IMG/VR virus record: IMGVR_UViG_3300048029_000212 | Coordinates: 1-64,000 of that record | DNA from: a virus | DNA: 64,000 bases | Reading direction: 5' to 3' (one strand) | Shown: piece by piece, positions 56,487 through 64,000 of the stretch | Layout: each line of letters begins with the position of its first letter | Position numbering within the stretch: position 1 is the stretch's first letter | Translations under genes and position numbers: made by a program | Notes under the pieces: model-generated | Databases searched by the model: none | The model's input: the letters and a program-made list of their open reading frames with translations, nothing else | What the model was told of the DNA's origin: nothing

Positions 56487-58160
56487 TTATTTGCGTGTTC
56501 CTACGTATGGATCTTGAGGATCTGTCGTAGATATGTTTCCGGTCACGATGGATGCCCCGCCACCACCGCCGTTAGAAACATTGTTTAATGTGCTGTTGTC
56601 GATAGCTACAACAGGAGGCGTATTTTTCATCTCGTTACTTTCTTTTACTAAAGAAGACACGTTACTAGAAGATGTCGGTGTAGACTGTCGTGATGATTCA
56701 CTTACCGATAAGACAGAATCTATTTTACTGAACGTATCATTAGGTATGTTTTTTAAGCCCGGTTTAAATGTTAATTCTTTCCCCTTTGGAGTATTCGCCT
56801 TTCCACCTTCATACATTGCATCGAACATCGGAAGTGTTAACGCCATCAATTCTCCAAGTTCACTTAATTCTTTTTTAGACCGACTGAAGTTAAGGCTTGT
56901 GTCCGAAAGATTTGATAAAGCCATCGTCATTTTTGCAACTGCATTTGCGGCTGGGTCAAACTTTTCTAGTTTAGAAAGGTCAACTTGTTCAAGTTGCTTA
57001 AGACCTTCGCTAACTCTTTCATAAACGGTTGAAGTGTCTCCGGTCAAAAAACTTGCAAAACCATCAATTAAATTACCAACCCCATCAATTGCTTTTGCTC
57101 CTGTTAACATAGCAATGCCGGTTGCAACTATAGCAGCCACCGGAGCAAACCCAAGAAGTTTTGTATAGTCTGGTTTTGTCAGTCCCGTTAAACCCTCGCC
57201 CAAGTTAATCATCATATTTCGTATGTTGGAACCGTCAACGTTCATCCAGTCCATTGCTTTGTCGCCAACAGCAAGACCACCGAAGAATCCACCAATACCC
57301 AGTCCAATTGCAGTCATGCCGACTGCAGCATATCCTAACCCCTTTATTCCACCTTTAAATTGTGCAAATATACCAGCTCCGGTTAAAAGCGCAGCCAGAC
57401 CTACTAGTTGACCACCACTGAATGCACTCAAACCCTCGGAGAGGTTGATCATCATTGATTTGAGTTTAGAACCATCAACATTCATCCAAGACATTGCTTT
57501 GTCGCCAACAGCGAGAGCTCCGAAAAATCCGGCTAGTCCAAGACCAAGCGCGGCCATACCGCCGCCTGCTCTAAAGGATGACCCTGCACCGAACAGAGCT
57601 CCTAATGCACCAGAACCTGCAATAAGACCCCCAAGTATAAGTAACCCGTCCTTTGGCGCCTCTGAGAATGCTTCACTCAAAGTGATTATTTGTTTTTTAA
57701 GAGATTGTCCATCTATTTTTAAGTAATTTCCTGCAGCATCTGCCAAAGCAATCCCTGAAAAGAATGCACCCAGTCCAATACCTAGTCCCGCAAGAGCGGC
57801 ACCAGCGCCTAGGCCTTTAGCCATAAAACCCAGACCGCCCGCTAATGCATTTGAGAACACGCCTTGTTTTTTTCCGGATCCTTTTGTATCTTTATCTTTG
57901 GTGTTGGCCGAAATTTCCATTAGAGTGTCCAGCATTTTTTTATCAAATGCTTTCTTTTCACTCTTTTCTTCGGACAAATCTCCGGGCTCGGGCGTGATGT
58001 TCCTTATTTTTTCAGCAGTGTCCATCAACTCCAGTCTGTATTGTTTCAGACTAGGTGTTTCGTGAACTACCGCCCTGATGTAGTCATATACATCATTGTG
58101 AGAATCCCTTTGATCTTTATTTAATTCTTTTAATTGTTCTGATAGATCAGCTAAAGACAT
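56487..58160 (-). CDS. Tail tape measure protein
   Basis: A 557-residue protein with a charged N-terminal region, then a long Gly/Ala-rich hydrophobic middle built from three imperfect repeats of about 72 residues, each containing a GDKAMxWMNVDGSxL signature, then a polar C-terminus. Long size, hydrophobic repeats and position after the gp26-type gene fit the tail length-determining protein (T4 gp29 role). The ATG directly follows the stop of the frameshift extension of gp26. Confidence 0.7.
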   Translation of the reverse strand: MSLADLSEQLKELNKDQRDSHNDVYDYIRAVVHETPSLKQYRLELMDTAEKIRNITPEPGDLSEEKSEKKAFDKKMLDTLMEISANTKDKDTKGSGKKQGVFSNALAGGLGFMAKGLGAGAALAGLGIGLGAFFSGIALADAAGNYLKIDGQSLKKQIITLSEAFSEAPKDGLLILGGLIAGSGALGALFGAGSSFRAGGGMAALGLGLAGFFGALAVGDKAMSWMNVDGSKLKSMMINLSEGLSAFSGGQLVGLAALLTGAGIFAQFKGGIKGLGYAAVGMTAIGLGIGGFFGGLAVGDKAMDWMNVDGSNIRNMMINLGEGLTGLTKPDYTKLLGFAPVAAIVATGIAMLTGAKAIDGVGNLIDGFASFLTGDTSTVYERVSEGLKQLEQVDLSKLEKFDPAANAVAKMTMALSNLSDTSLNFSRSKKELSELGELMALTLPMFDAMYEGGKANTPKGKELTFKPGLKNIPNDTFSKIDSVLSVSESSRQSTPTSSSNVSSLVKESNEMKNTPPVVAIDNSTLNNVSNGGGGGASIVTGNISTTDPQDPYVGTRK

Positions 58161-58346
58161 TTATAAACCTTTCCGTTTTGCCCTCTCATTTTTTTCTTTT
58201 ACATCATCCACTAACAGTGTTAAGTAGATTTCTCTCTCCCAAGGAATCATATGTTCAACGTCGTCCAATGAGTAATTGAAATTGTTCATTAGTTGGAAGT
58301 TGACTTGATAATAGTTTGTCAACGTTTCATGGGAGAGGTTTACTAA
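58161..58346 (-). CDS. Second reading frame reached by -1 frameshift from gp26
   Basis: A 61-codon open frame (from TTA at 58346 to TAA at 58161) that continues in frame -1 exactly from the slippery TTTTTTT just before the gp26 stop. It has LTNYYQVNFQLMNNF and DVEHMIPWEREIYLTLL. It has one internal ATG but no ribosome site before it. Best read as the C-terminal part of a fused gp26 product of about 298 residues. Confidence 0.6.
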   Translation of the reverse strand, partial: LVNLSHETLTNYYQVNFQLMNNFNYSLDDVEHMIPWEREIYLTLLVDDVKEKNERAKRKGL

Positions 58347-59056
58347 AAAAAATCGTCGAGTCCTCTTAATATGTGATCGTTTTCAGTTCCACATGAGTGA
58401 CACTTAAACTCTATGTTTTTTGTGAGACTGGGTATGTTGTTGGCGAAGTCAGAAATCTTTTCAAATTGACTTGATGTCATAGACTCTAAAAAAGACATTA
58501 TATCTTCATTTGTTTCGTCTTTAACAGAAATATTTTCTTCTTCGGTCATAATGGAGTCCATACAAGTAATGATTAGTTGCATGAGAGCTTCGGTTACCGT
58601 AGAACTTTCAGATAAGTTTTCATTTAAGAGAAACTCATCATACGTTGGATATTTCATTTTGACAGACACATCATCGGTAATAGGTATGATAGTGCCGGAC
58701 TTTTCACTTCCGGTTGTGACTTCTATATCGTCTAATGATATAGAAATCTCATTTTCTTCGTTACACTCGCTACAAGAAACGTTTATTTTAGATGTTTCTC
58801 CCACCGACTTAGAACGAATTTTTGTGAACATATAGTCAACATCAAATGTTGTTAGTCCATGATCTAATTTTTCTTCAACACAAGACTCAATAGTGCGAAT
58901 TATCGATCTAACGATGTCTCTGCGGTTTTGAGATTCAAGTGCAATCAATAAAGATTTTTGCTCTTTAACTAGAAATGGTCTGTATGTGACACTTTGTTTG
59001 CTAGATGGAACTGTCATCCCATACGACGGCGACGAGTTAAGTTTTGGTAATGCCAT
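58343..59056 (-). CDS. 26: Baseplate hub/tail assembly protein gp26-like
   Basis: A 237-residue protein in the T4 gp26 family: KQSVTYRPFLVKEQKSLL near the start, paired cysteines in VSCSECNEE and FKCHSCGTE that could form a zinc site, and a ESMTSSQFEKISDF segment. It lies between a tail-tube protein and the tape measure, the position of tail assembly chaperones in other tailed phages. The last codons GAT TTT TTT TAG hold a slippery heptamer. Confidence 0.82.
   Translation of the reverse strand: MALPKLNSSPSYGMTVPSSKQSVTYRPFLVKEQKSLLIALESQNRRDIVRSIIRTIESCVEEKLDHGLTTFDVDYMFTKIRSKSVGETSKINVSCSECNEENEISISLDDIEVTTGSEKSGTIIPITDDVSVKMKYPTYDEFLLNENLSESSTVTEALMQLIITCMDSIMTEEENISVKDETNEDIMSFLESMTSSQFEKISDFANNIPSLTKNIEFKCHSCGTENDHILRGLDDFF
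58346..58352 (-). promoter_or_regulatory. Probable -1 ribosomal frameshift site
   Basis: T TTT TTT in the gp26 frame, directly before TAG. A -1 slip reads TTA and opens 61 further codons. Confidence 0.6.
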
Positions 59057-59071
59057 GATATATCCTATAAT

Positions 59072-59695
59072 TTAAATTAAACCACCAAGATTGAGCCCTA
59101 TGCTTGGACTCAACCCATCCTTTTCGTTCTTTATAACTTCCCAATCAGTGTAGGAAAACTGTACAGAAAATTCAACAATTTGATCCTGATCACTATTCAA
59201 CTGAATAGAACTCATTGACGTTGGAAATGCGTTTATCAGTTTTACACTGTATATAGATTTTCCCAAAACATCTAGATTAAAATCTAATGGTCCTAAATCA
59301 AAACCAAATCTGGCGATAGGTTTTTTTAGTTGACGTATAAAAATATCTCTTGAATAATTGTCTCTGTATCCAACATGTAAATGGTCGTCTTTTTTTACGA
59401 TTATTTCAGACTTCCATTTATCAAAATACTTCTTGGGAGCATAGTCATTCGTAACATAAAATGTCATAGACACATCCTCTGTTGAGAATCCATTAGCAAC
59501 TTTTTCTTGGACCATTGCGATGGGTCTGTCAAGAGTAAGTATCTGTCTTCCCGGCAAAGACACTTCTTTACAGAGAACATTCATTGTACGACTATCTACT
59601 CCGCCCATTGATGGAAGATTAACCAGAAACTGGTTGTTCATAGCCAGACCACCTTTGGAGATCAGTTTACTTTTTAATTCTTCTATGCCTGCCAT
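59072..59695 (-). CDS. Tail-tube-fold protein (gp54/gp19 type)
   Basis: A 207-residue protein. MNNQFLVNLPSMGG, CKEVSLPGRQILTLDRPI and VSMTFYVTNDYAPKKYFDKW are landmarks of the T4 tail tube fold. With gp48 close by, this is probably the tube initiator gp54, though gp19 has the same fold and a separate gp19 is outside the window. Confidence 0.78.
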   Translation of the reverse strand: MAGIEELKSKLISKGGLAMNNQFLVNLPSMGGVDSRTMNVLCKEVSLPGRQILTLDRPIAMVQEKVANGFSTEDVSMTFYVTNDYAPKKYFDKWKSEIIVKKDDHLHVGYRDNYSRDIFIRQLKKPIARFGFDLGPLDFNLDVLGKSIYSVKLINAFPTSMSSIQLNSDQDQIVEFSVQFSYTDWEVIKNEKDGLSPSIGLNLGGLI

Positions 59696-60285
59696 TAGTC
59701 TGTTATCTTCTGTCTGGAGTCTTTATAGACTGCGTTTATACTTGCCTTCTCGAACTTAGCTGTCGGTAAGAATGTTGCGATCTCCCACTCTGGTGCGGGT
59801 ACCATCGCGAACTTACTCTGTACATGTTCGTTCAAGTAGTGTTTGAAACACGGTTTGAAATACTTTAATTTTGCCGTCTTCGCCAACAGTTCATACGACA
59901 TCTTGAATCGAGTTGAGTCGTTAAACTTATTATTTGTTGTGATGTCCATCAACGCATCCAACATCTTCGCACGTAAGATGGGTGGAAGGTAGTGTAGGTT
60001 CAAACCATAGAACCCACCTTCAGCTGGACCAACAACGACAACTAATGGAAACGTGTCGTAGAACGGCAAAGTCTCTTTGTGCTTCGGGTCGTAGAAGAAC
60101 ATATACATGCTACCTATGATCTCTCTGCCTGTTTGCTTCAGCGGATCCTCTTTCATCAAGGATTCGCGATTAATACTTTTAAGACTTTTGATCTTCTTTC
60201 TGAACCACTCACGGGACTCCTTGGTACGCGGAGTGATCCCAGCACGAAACGCCTGCAGTTCTAGGTTCTGAAATATGTTAGACAT
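59695..60285 (-). CDS. T4-type head or tail completion protein (probable DNA end protector)
   Basis: A 196-residue protein. GSMYMFFYDPKHKETLPFYD and GFYGLNLHYLPPILRAKML are strongly conserved in T4-like phages; I associate this family with the DNA end protector (gp2), but gp3 is an alternative. One-base overlap with the tube gene. Confidence 0.6.
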   Translation of the reverse strand: MSNIFQNLELQAFRAGITPRTKESREWFRKKIKSLKSINRESLMKEDPLKQTGREIIGSMYMFFYDPKHKETLPFYDTFPLVVVVGPAEGGFYGLNLHYLPPILRAKMLDALMDITTNNKFNDSTRFKMSYELLAKTAKLKYFKPCFKHYLNEHVQSKFAMVPAPEWEIATFLPTAKFEKASINAVYKDSRQKITD

Positions 60286-60312
60286 GTGCGCTTCCGTAAA
60301 AATTCTTAACTG

Positions 60313-60320
60313 TATTTATA
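60313..60320 (-). promoter_or_regulatory. T4-type late promoter
   Basis: TATAAATA on the minus strand, 27 bases before the ATG at 60285 and overlapping the end of the gp4 gene. Confidence 0.7.
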
Positions 60321-60825
60321 CGCGTTTTTTCTTTTTTCTGAACGGAGGCAATTTCTTGATTGGTTTCTTGGATCGTAATGGCTTAGGCATAATACCCATA
60401 GCGGTGAGTTCGTTCTCTGTCCAAATCTCAAAGTGGTACCCACGGTCGTCTGCATATTGCTTTGCGGCCTTCCACTTGGATTGGTTCTTTATGTAAGTCA
60501 TCCCCTCGTTTAGTAAGGTGTTTCTGGATTTCCCTTGCTTACGTTCGGGACGCATTGTTTGTTTGTGGGGTTTAACCTCGACTAGTACAACACGACCAGA
60601 CTTGTACTGAATGACGAAGTCCATATAATATCGGTGAGGCTTATTGTCGGTCTCGCAGATGTAGGGGATGACCAACTCTTCGGACATCCACTGTTCAACG
60701 TCAGAACTATCATCACACCATTTCATGACGTGTCGTTCCCACATAGAACGATACACGACATTGTTCGCGTCACCCACATACTTGGATGCGTTCTTTGGTT
60801 TGTATCTTCCTTTGTAGGTCTTCAT
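60316..60825 (-). CDS. 4: Head completion nuclease gp4
   Basis: A 169-residue protein. The T4 gp4 signature is clear: YKGRYKPKNASKYVGD, YRSMWERHVMKWCD, then LVIPY, HRYYMDFVI and VLVEVKP, the last two giving the Asp and ExK of a TnsA-like nuclease fold. The C-terminus is very basic. It finishes the packaged head before tail joining. Confidence 0.88.
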   Translation of the reverse strand: MKTYKGRYKPKNASKYVGDANNVVYRSMWERHVMKWCDDSSDVEQWMSEELVIPYICETDNKPHRYYMDFVIQYKSGRVVLVEVKPHKQTMRPERKQGKSRNTLLNEGMTYIKNQSKWKAAKQYADDRGYHFEIWTENELTAMGIMPKPLRSKKPIKKLPPFRKKKKRV

Positions 60826-60837
60826 TTGAAAATCGTG

Positions 60838-60845
60838 TATAAATA
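60838..60845 (+). promoter_or_regulatory. T4-type late promoter (gp48-gp53 unit)
   Basis: Exact TATAAATA, 35 bases before gp48. Confidence 0.75.
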
Positions 60846-60854
60846 CTTAAATCA

Positions 60855-60862
60855 TATTTATA
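60855..60862 (-). promoter_or_regulatory. T4-type late promoter (gp4 unit)
   Basis: TATAAATA on the minus strand, 30 bases before gp4. Its transcript start and that of the plus-strand promoter overlap. Confidence 0.75.
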
Positions 60863-60879
60863 GACATAGGTTACACATC

Positions 60880-62100
60880 ATGGCAGATGATCCAAATGTT
60901 GTAGTTAGTTCGGGTAGAGTAATATCGCCCACAGAAACTACCGAGCCTCCTTTAACGATTACGGATACCAGCGAATTAGAAGAGTCTACCCTCTCGAGTA
61001 GAATAAAAGAAGAATCTACAGAGGAAGTAGAAAAGGATGACGAAACTCCTAAAGAACCTGAAAATCTTAAGTATCCTTTAGAAGAAGAAACTCGTTACTA
61101 TGGAGCTAGTGTAACCTTTACTTTGATGGAAGTAAAGGGAGCTAGTTTAAGTGGGTTTGGTCTCGTGGACAAATTTAGTGATGTTATAGAAAAATACTTA
61201 CCGTCTATTGACTATAGAGAGGCTAATAAGAAACTTCAGTCAGCTAATAGCGCAGACTATGACCCATCTGAAAATGATGGGAAGTCACAAGAACAAGCTA
61301 TAACTGAAGCGGAAGAAAACGCAAGGGCTACAGTCAATAGTTCAGACAATTCGACCGGCGCCGGCGAGCCCGACACAGGCGCTGTTTATACAGAAAAACT
61401 TATAGAACCAAGAAAGGGTGTTCCTAAAATTAAATTGTATCTGCCGATTTCGTTTCAACAGAACGATTCATTTAATATTGCTACGCCAGAACTTGGACAG
61501 ATTGGTGCAGCATCAGCGGCCGTTATGAGTAACGGTGGTCAGGTGATAGATGCTCTCTCGAAAGGAGCATCAACTTTTGTTGATTTAGTTACTGGACAAC
61601 TTGCAGGAGATGCTGCTAGGTTGGGTGTGTCGCAACTCGCAGGTAAGGTTCCGGTCTTAGGGACTGAGTTGGGTGCAGCTGCACAGATCTCCGGAGCTGT
61701 TACTGTCAACCCTAATATTAGAAGTGCCTTCCGTGGGGTTGCTTTGCGAGAATTTTCTTTTACTTTTAAATTTATTGCCAGATCTCAAAAAGAATCTAAA
61801 ACCGTTGAGAAGATTATTCGTAATTTCAGAGAATTTTCCTACCCAGAAGTAATACAAGCTGGTGGGATAAGTGCTGGATACAAGTATCCCGACATGTTTG
61901 GAATTGAAGTGAAACATGAACCTTCAAATAAAAGAATTGGATCTAAAATAAAAGATTGTTTTTTACGATCAATATCCACAAATTATAATCCAACATCAAT
62001 GTCTTTTCATACAGATGGTCAACCAGTCGAAATTGATTTGACACTTAACTTTGTAGAAGAGGTCACATTATCTCGCACGGATATAAGGAATAATTATTAA
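60880..62100 (+). CDS. 48: Baseplate tail tube cap gp48
   Basis: A 406-residue protein: an acidic, probably disordered first 65 residues, YYGASVTFTLMEVKG, a GPxxSGFG-like strand region, and RGVALREFSFTFKFIARSQK with a C-terminal LNFVEEVTLSRTDI. Order matches T4 gp48, which caps the baseplate hub and starts the tail tube. The ATG at 60880 is used; an in-frame upstream start would run through the promoter region. One-base overlap with gp53. Confidence 0.82.
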   Translation: MADDPNVVVSSGRVISPTETTEPPLTITDTSELEESTLSSRIKEESTEEVEKDDETPKEPENLKYPLEEETRYYGASVTFTLMEVKGASLSGFGLVDKFSDVIEKYLPSIDYREANKKLQSANSADYDPSENDGKSQEQAITEAEENARATVNSSDNSTGAGEPDTGAVYTEKLIEPRKGVPKIKLYLPISFQQNDSFNIATPELGQIGAASAAVMSNGGQVIDALSKGASTFVDLVTGQLAGDAARLGVSQLAGKVPVLGTELGAAAQISGAVTVNPNIRSAFRGVALREFSFTFKFIARSQKESKTVEKIIRNFREFSYPEVIQAGGISAGYKYPDMFGIEVKHEPSNKRIGSKIKDCFLRSISTNYNPTSMSFHTDGQPVEIDLTLNFVEEVTLSRTDIRNNY

Positions 62101-62837
62101 TGTCATACTTTCAAAGGTTTCCTTCATCTGTATATACATTCGCGAATGGAGAAAGAGCGGCCATACAAAATATCTCGGTATATGCTGAAATATTAGATGA
62201 AATAAAAACAAACAGTTCTTTTTATAAAAACTACTACATTCGTAACGGCGATAGATCGGATAATGTTTCATATGAATTATATGACAACCCGTTGTTACAC
62301 TGGACATTTTTTATGATGAACGACCATCTTCGCGAAAAGGGATGGCCACTTGATCATATTGAAATCGTAAATAAAGCAAAAAAGGATTTCCCGTACATAA
62401 CATTGTCTACTGAGGATATTATACCTTCAACATTTGTCGTTGGATCGACGGTTGTCGCTTCACAGTCGGCCGACGGAAATCCCTCTGGTGCTACGGGAAA
62501 ACTCATATCATATGACCTAGATTTAAAACAACTTGTTATAGAAACAACTAGTGTAACTTCTTTTAAGTCAACCGACATTGTCAACGTTCAAGGGTTTGTT
62601 GATTCCGTTCAATTAACATCGGTAGAACTTCAATACCTATCAGCTCACCACTATTTACATGAGGATGAGTTGTACAGAAACAAGTCTGACTTACCAGACC
62701 AACTAACTTATGTTGAGGTTACCAATTTAGATTTTTATAATCAAAAAAATGAGGACTTACGACAAATCGTTGTAATAAAACCAACTGCAATGAACAGGGT
62801 TGTTCAATTATTCAGAGAGGCTATTAGTACACAATGA
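62100..62837 (+). CDS. 53: Baseplate wedge protein gp53
   Basis: A 245-residue protein, YFQRFPSSVYTFANGE at the start and YYIRNGDRSDNVSYELYDNPLLHW with FFMMNDHL later, typical of gp53, plus a C-terminal beta domain. Links wedge and hub of the baseplate. ATGA overlap with the next gene. Confidence 0.85.
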   Translation: MSYFQRFPSSVYTFANGERAAIQNISVYAEILDEIKTNSSFYKNYYIRNGDRSDNVSYELYDNPLLHWTFFMMNDHLREKGWPLDHIEIVNKAKKDFPYITLSTEDIIPSTFVVGSTVVASQSADGNPSGATGKLISYDLDLKQLVIETTSVTSFKSTDIVNVQGFVDSVQLTSVELQYLSAHHYLHEDELYRNKSDLPDQLTYVEVTNLDFYNQKNEDLRQIVVIKPTAMNRVVQLFREAISTQ

Positions 62838-64000
62838 GCGAGGTAAATCCGTCACCGCCCGAATCTGTTGATTCGGTGTCAATAAAATCTGTTTTTATTC
62901 ATAGTCAACATTCTGAAAAGGTGGACATATCTGGTGTTGTCACTGACCTAGATGTATTTGAACATCTAGATAAACCGTATGTTACAGCTCTGCTTGGTTT
63001 TGTAGATATTCAGGACGTTGTTGGTGTTTTGAATATAAGCGGCGGCGAGAAAATAACAATTGTACTACAGTCAAATATGGAGAATGCTGTTCCTGTCGAA
63101 AAGGTTTTCTATATTGATAAAATTTCATCATCAAACAAAGTTTCTGACAACGAAGAATTTTTTGCTATACACCTAATAGAAGACATCGGATTTTTATCTA
63201 ATTTGATCAACTTGAACAGGTGTTATAGCGGTAAGCCTTCCTCTATTATTGAGGATATATCTTCTGAGTTTTTTGATATGGAAGTAAATAGACCAATAGA
63301 CAAAGATCAACAGAGTATAAAAGTCATCGTCCCCAACCTAACGCCCATTGATGCAATGTGTTGGATTAAAAATAGAACCACTACAGTAAAGGGATATCCT
63401 TTCTATCTCTATTCTACTTTAATAGATGAGAATTTAAACTTCGTTGATTTACAGAGTCTTTTGACGGCTCCCGTGATGAACCCAAAAAAGGGAAGAGAAT
63501 ATACGTATTATGAATCTCAGATAGGGTCTCCATCAGCGGGCGATAGACGTAGAGTGATTATGGCTATGCAGTCTAAAGATAGTTATGACATGTATAATTT
63601 AATTGACAAGGGACTTTTAGGATCGGAATATCAGTATATTGATACGATAAAAAAAATAAAAGAAGAAGAAGATACTTCTCTAGAAGAGGTTACTTCTTTA
63701 GAAGCTCTAGAAGAGGTTACTTCTTTAGAAGCTCTAGGAGAGGGTACTTCTTTAGAACAAAAGTACAAGAAGAAATTTAATAGGTTTCTTTTTGATATTG
63801 AGACTGACGTAATCGAGACACTCGAAGAAGACGGCATTGTTGAAAAGGGAAGATTGCCAATATATGATAAGTATCGATATGATTGGTCAACTTCAACTAT
63901 CAACTCAAGAAAAATTACACGAGTAGGCAGTTCAAAGGTTTTCGATGATAAGAAATCTATATCCGAAGAAACAGAAACTGGCGACTATAGATTGAATGAA
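62834..64000 (+). CDS. Baseplate hub-like structural protein (3' end outside window)
   Basis: The frame opens at the ATGA overlap with gp53 and stays open to the right edge (389 codons). SIKSVFIHSQHSEKVDISGVV, LGFVDIQDVVGVLNISGGEK and VPNLTPIDAMCWIKNRT resemble the domain layout of T4 gp27-type hub proteins. A triple repeat EEVTSLEAL lies near residues 282-308. Confidence 0.65.
   Translation, partial: MSEVNPSPPESVDSVSIKSVFIHSQHSEKVDISGVVTDLDVFEHLDKPYVTALLGFVDIQDVVGVLNISGGEKITIVLQSNMENAVPVEKVFYIDKISSSNKVSDNEEFFAIHLIEDIGFLSNLINLNRCYSGKPSSIIEDISSEFFDMEVNRPIDKDQQSIKVIVPNLTPIDAMCWIKNRTTTVKGYPFYLYSTLIDENLNFVDLQSLLTAPVMNPKKGREYTYYESQIGSPSAGDRRRVIMAMQSKDSYDMYNLIDKGLLGSEYQYIDTIKKIKEEEDTSLEEVTSLEALEEVTSLEALGEGTSLEQKYKKKFNRFLFDIETDVIETLEEDGIVEKGRLPIYDKYRYDWSTSTINSRKITRVGSSKVFDDKKSISEETETGDYRLNE
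63680..63760 (+). repeat. 27-bp in-frame tandem repeat
   Basis: Three units of 27 bases; the first two are identical, the third has a few substitutions. Confidence 0.85.

Noticed and set aside
58160-58345. Independent small gene starting at the ATG in MNNFNYS
   Set aside because: The ATG lacks a ribosome site, and the open frame extends upstream precisely to the slippery site, so a frameshift extension explains it better.

Overview
The window looks like part of the genome of a lytic marine T4-superfamily myovirus infecting an aerobic Gram-negative host. The main reasons are recognisable T4-type genes (gp32 single-stranded DNA-binding protein, gp33 late co-activator, gp48 tube cap, gp53 wedge, gp26 hub, gp4 head completion, T4-type lysozyme, NrdA/NrdB), about sixteen exact copies of the T4 late promoter octamer TATAAATA, eight canonical tRNA genes, and dense, overlapping, mostly same-strand small genes. 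There is no integrase, repressor or host-like flank. Several products carry lipoprotein or heme-export signals, which fits a Gram-negative, respiring host.

Layout. 1-9.7 kb: end of an unknown gene, a c-type cytochrome, a peroxiredoxin, small genes interleaved with tRNAs (Asn, Leu, Asp, Pro, Arg, Gln, Ser, Ala), an HNH plus DNA methyltransferase pair, a second HNH nuclease, and a di-heme cytochrome c peroxidase lipoprotein with its own promoter. 7.3-22.6 kb (late promoters): ten proteins start with a short tag resembling the capsid-targeting sequence of T4 internal head proteins. They include a P-loop kinase, a KWDG ligase-like protein, a nucleotidylyltransferase-like protein and a modular protein with repeated prohead-protease-like sites. 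Two seven-bladed propeller proteins sit among them.

22.7-27 kb: a nucleotide-metabolism block with an NrdA that carries a built-in glutaredoxin, NrdB, and a GIY-YIG nuclease. 27-31 kb: early small genes under strong sigma70 promoters that recur as near-identical cassettes, including a DUF932 protein. 31.6-36 kb: fibre or adhesin-like structural genes. 36-47 kb: lysozyme, holin-like proteins and an island of glycosyltransferases, a carbamoyltransferase, a radical SAM enzyme, a nuclease and a lipoprotein metallopeptidase. 47-55 kb: further early small genes plus a probable structured RNA leader. 55-64 kb: gp33, gp32, then tail and baseplate genes on both strands, with a probable -1 frameshift joining gp26 to a second reading frame just before the tape measure gene.

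How it fits together: early genes are read from host-type promoters (cassettes with A-rich upstream tracts), gp33 points to T4-style late transcription from TATAAATA, and the late genes build heads, tails and possibly packaged cargo proteins. The two least expected systems are a dispersed peroxide-reducing set (cytochrome c, di-heme peroxidase, peroxiredoxin) and the tagged late proteins that may be packaged in the head and delivered with the DNA.
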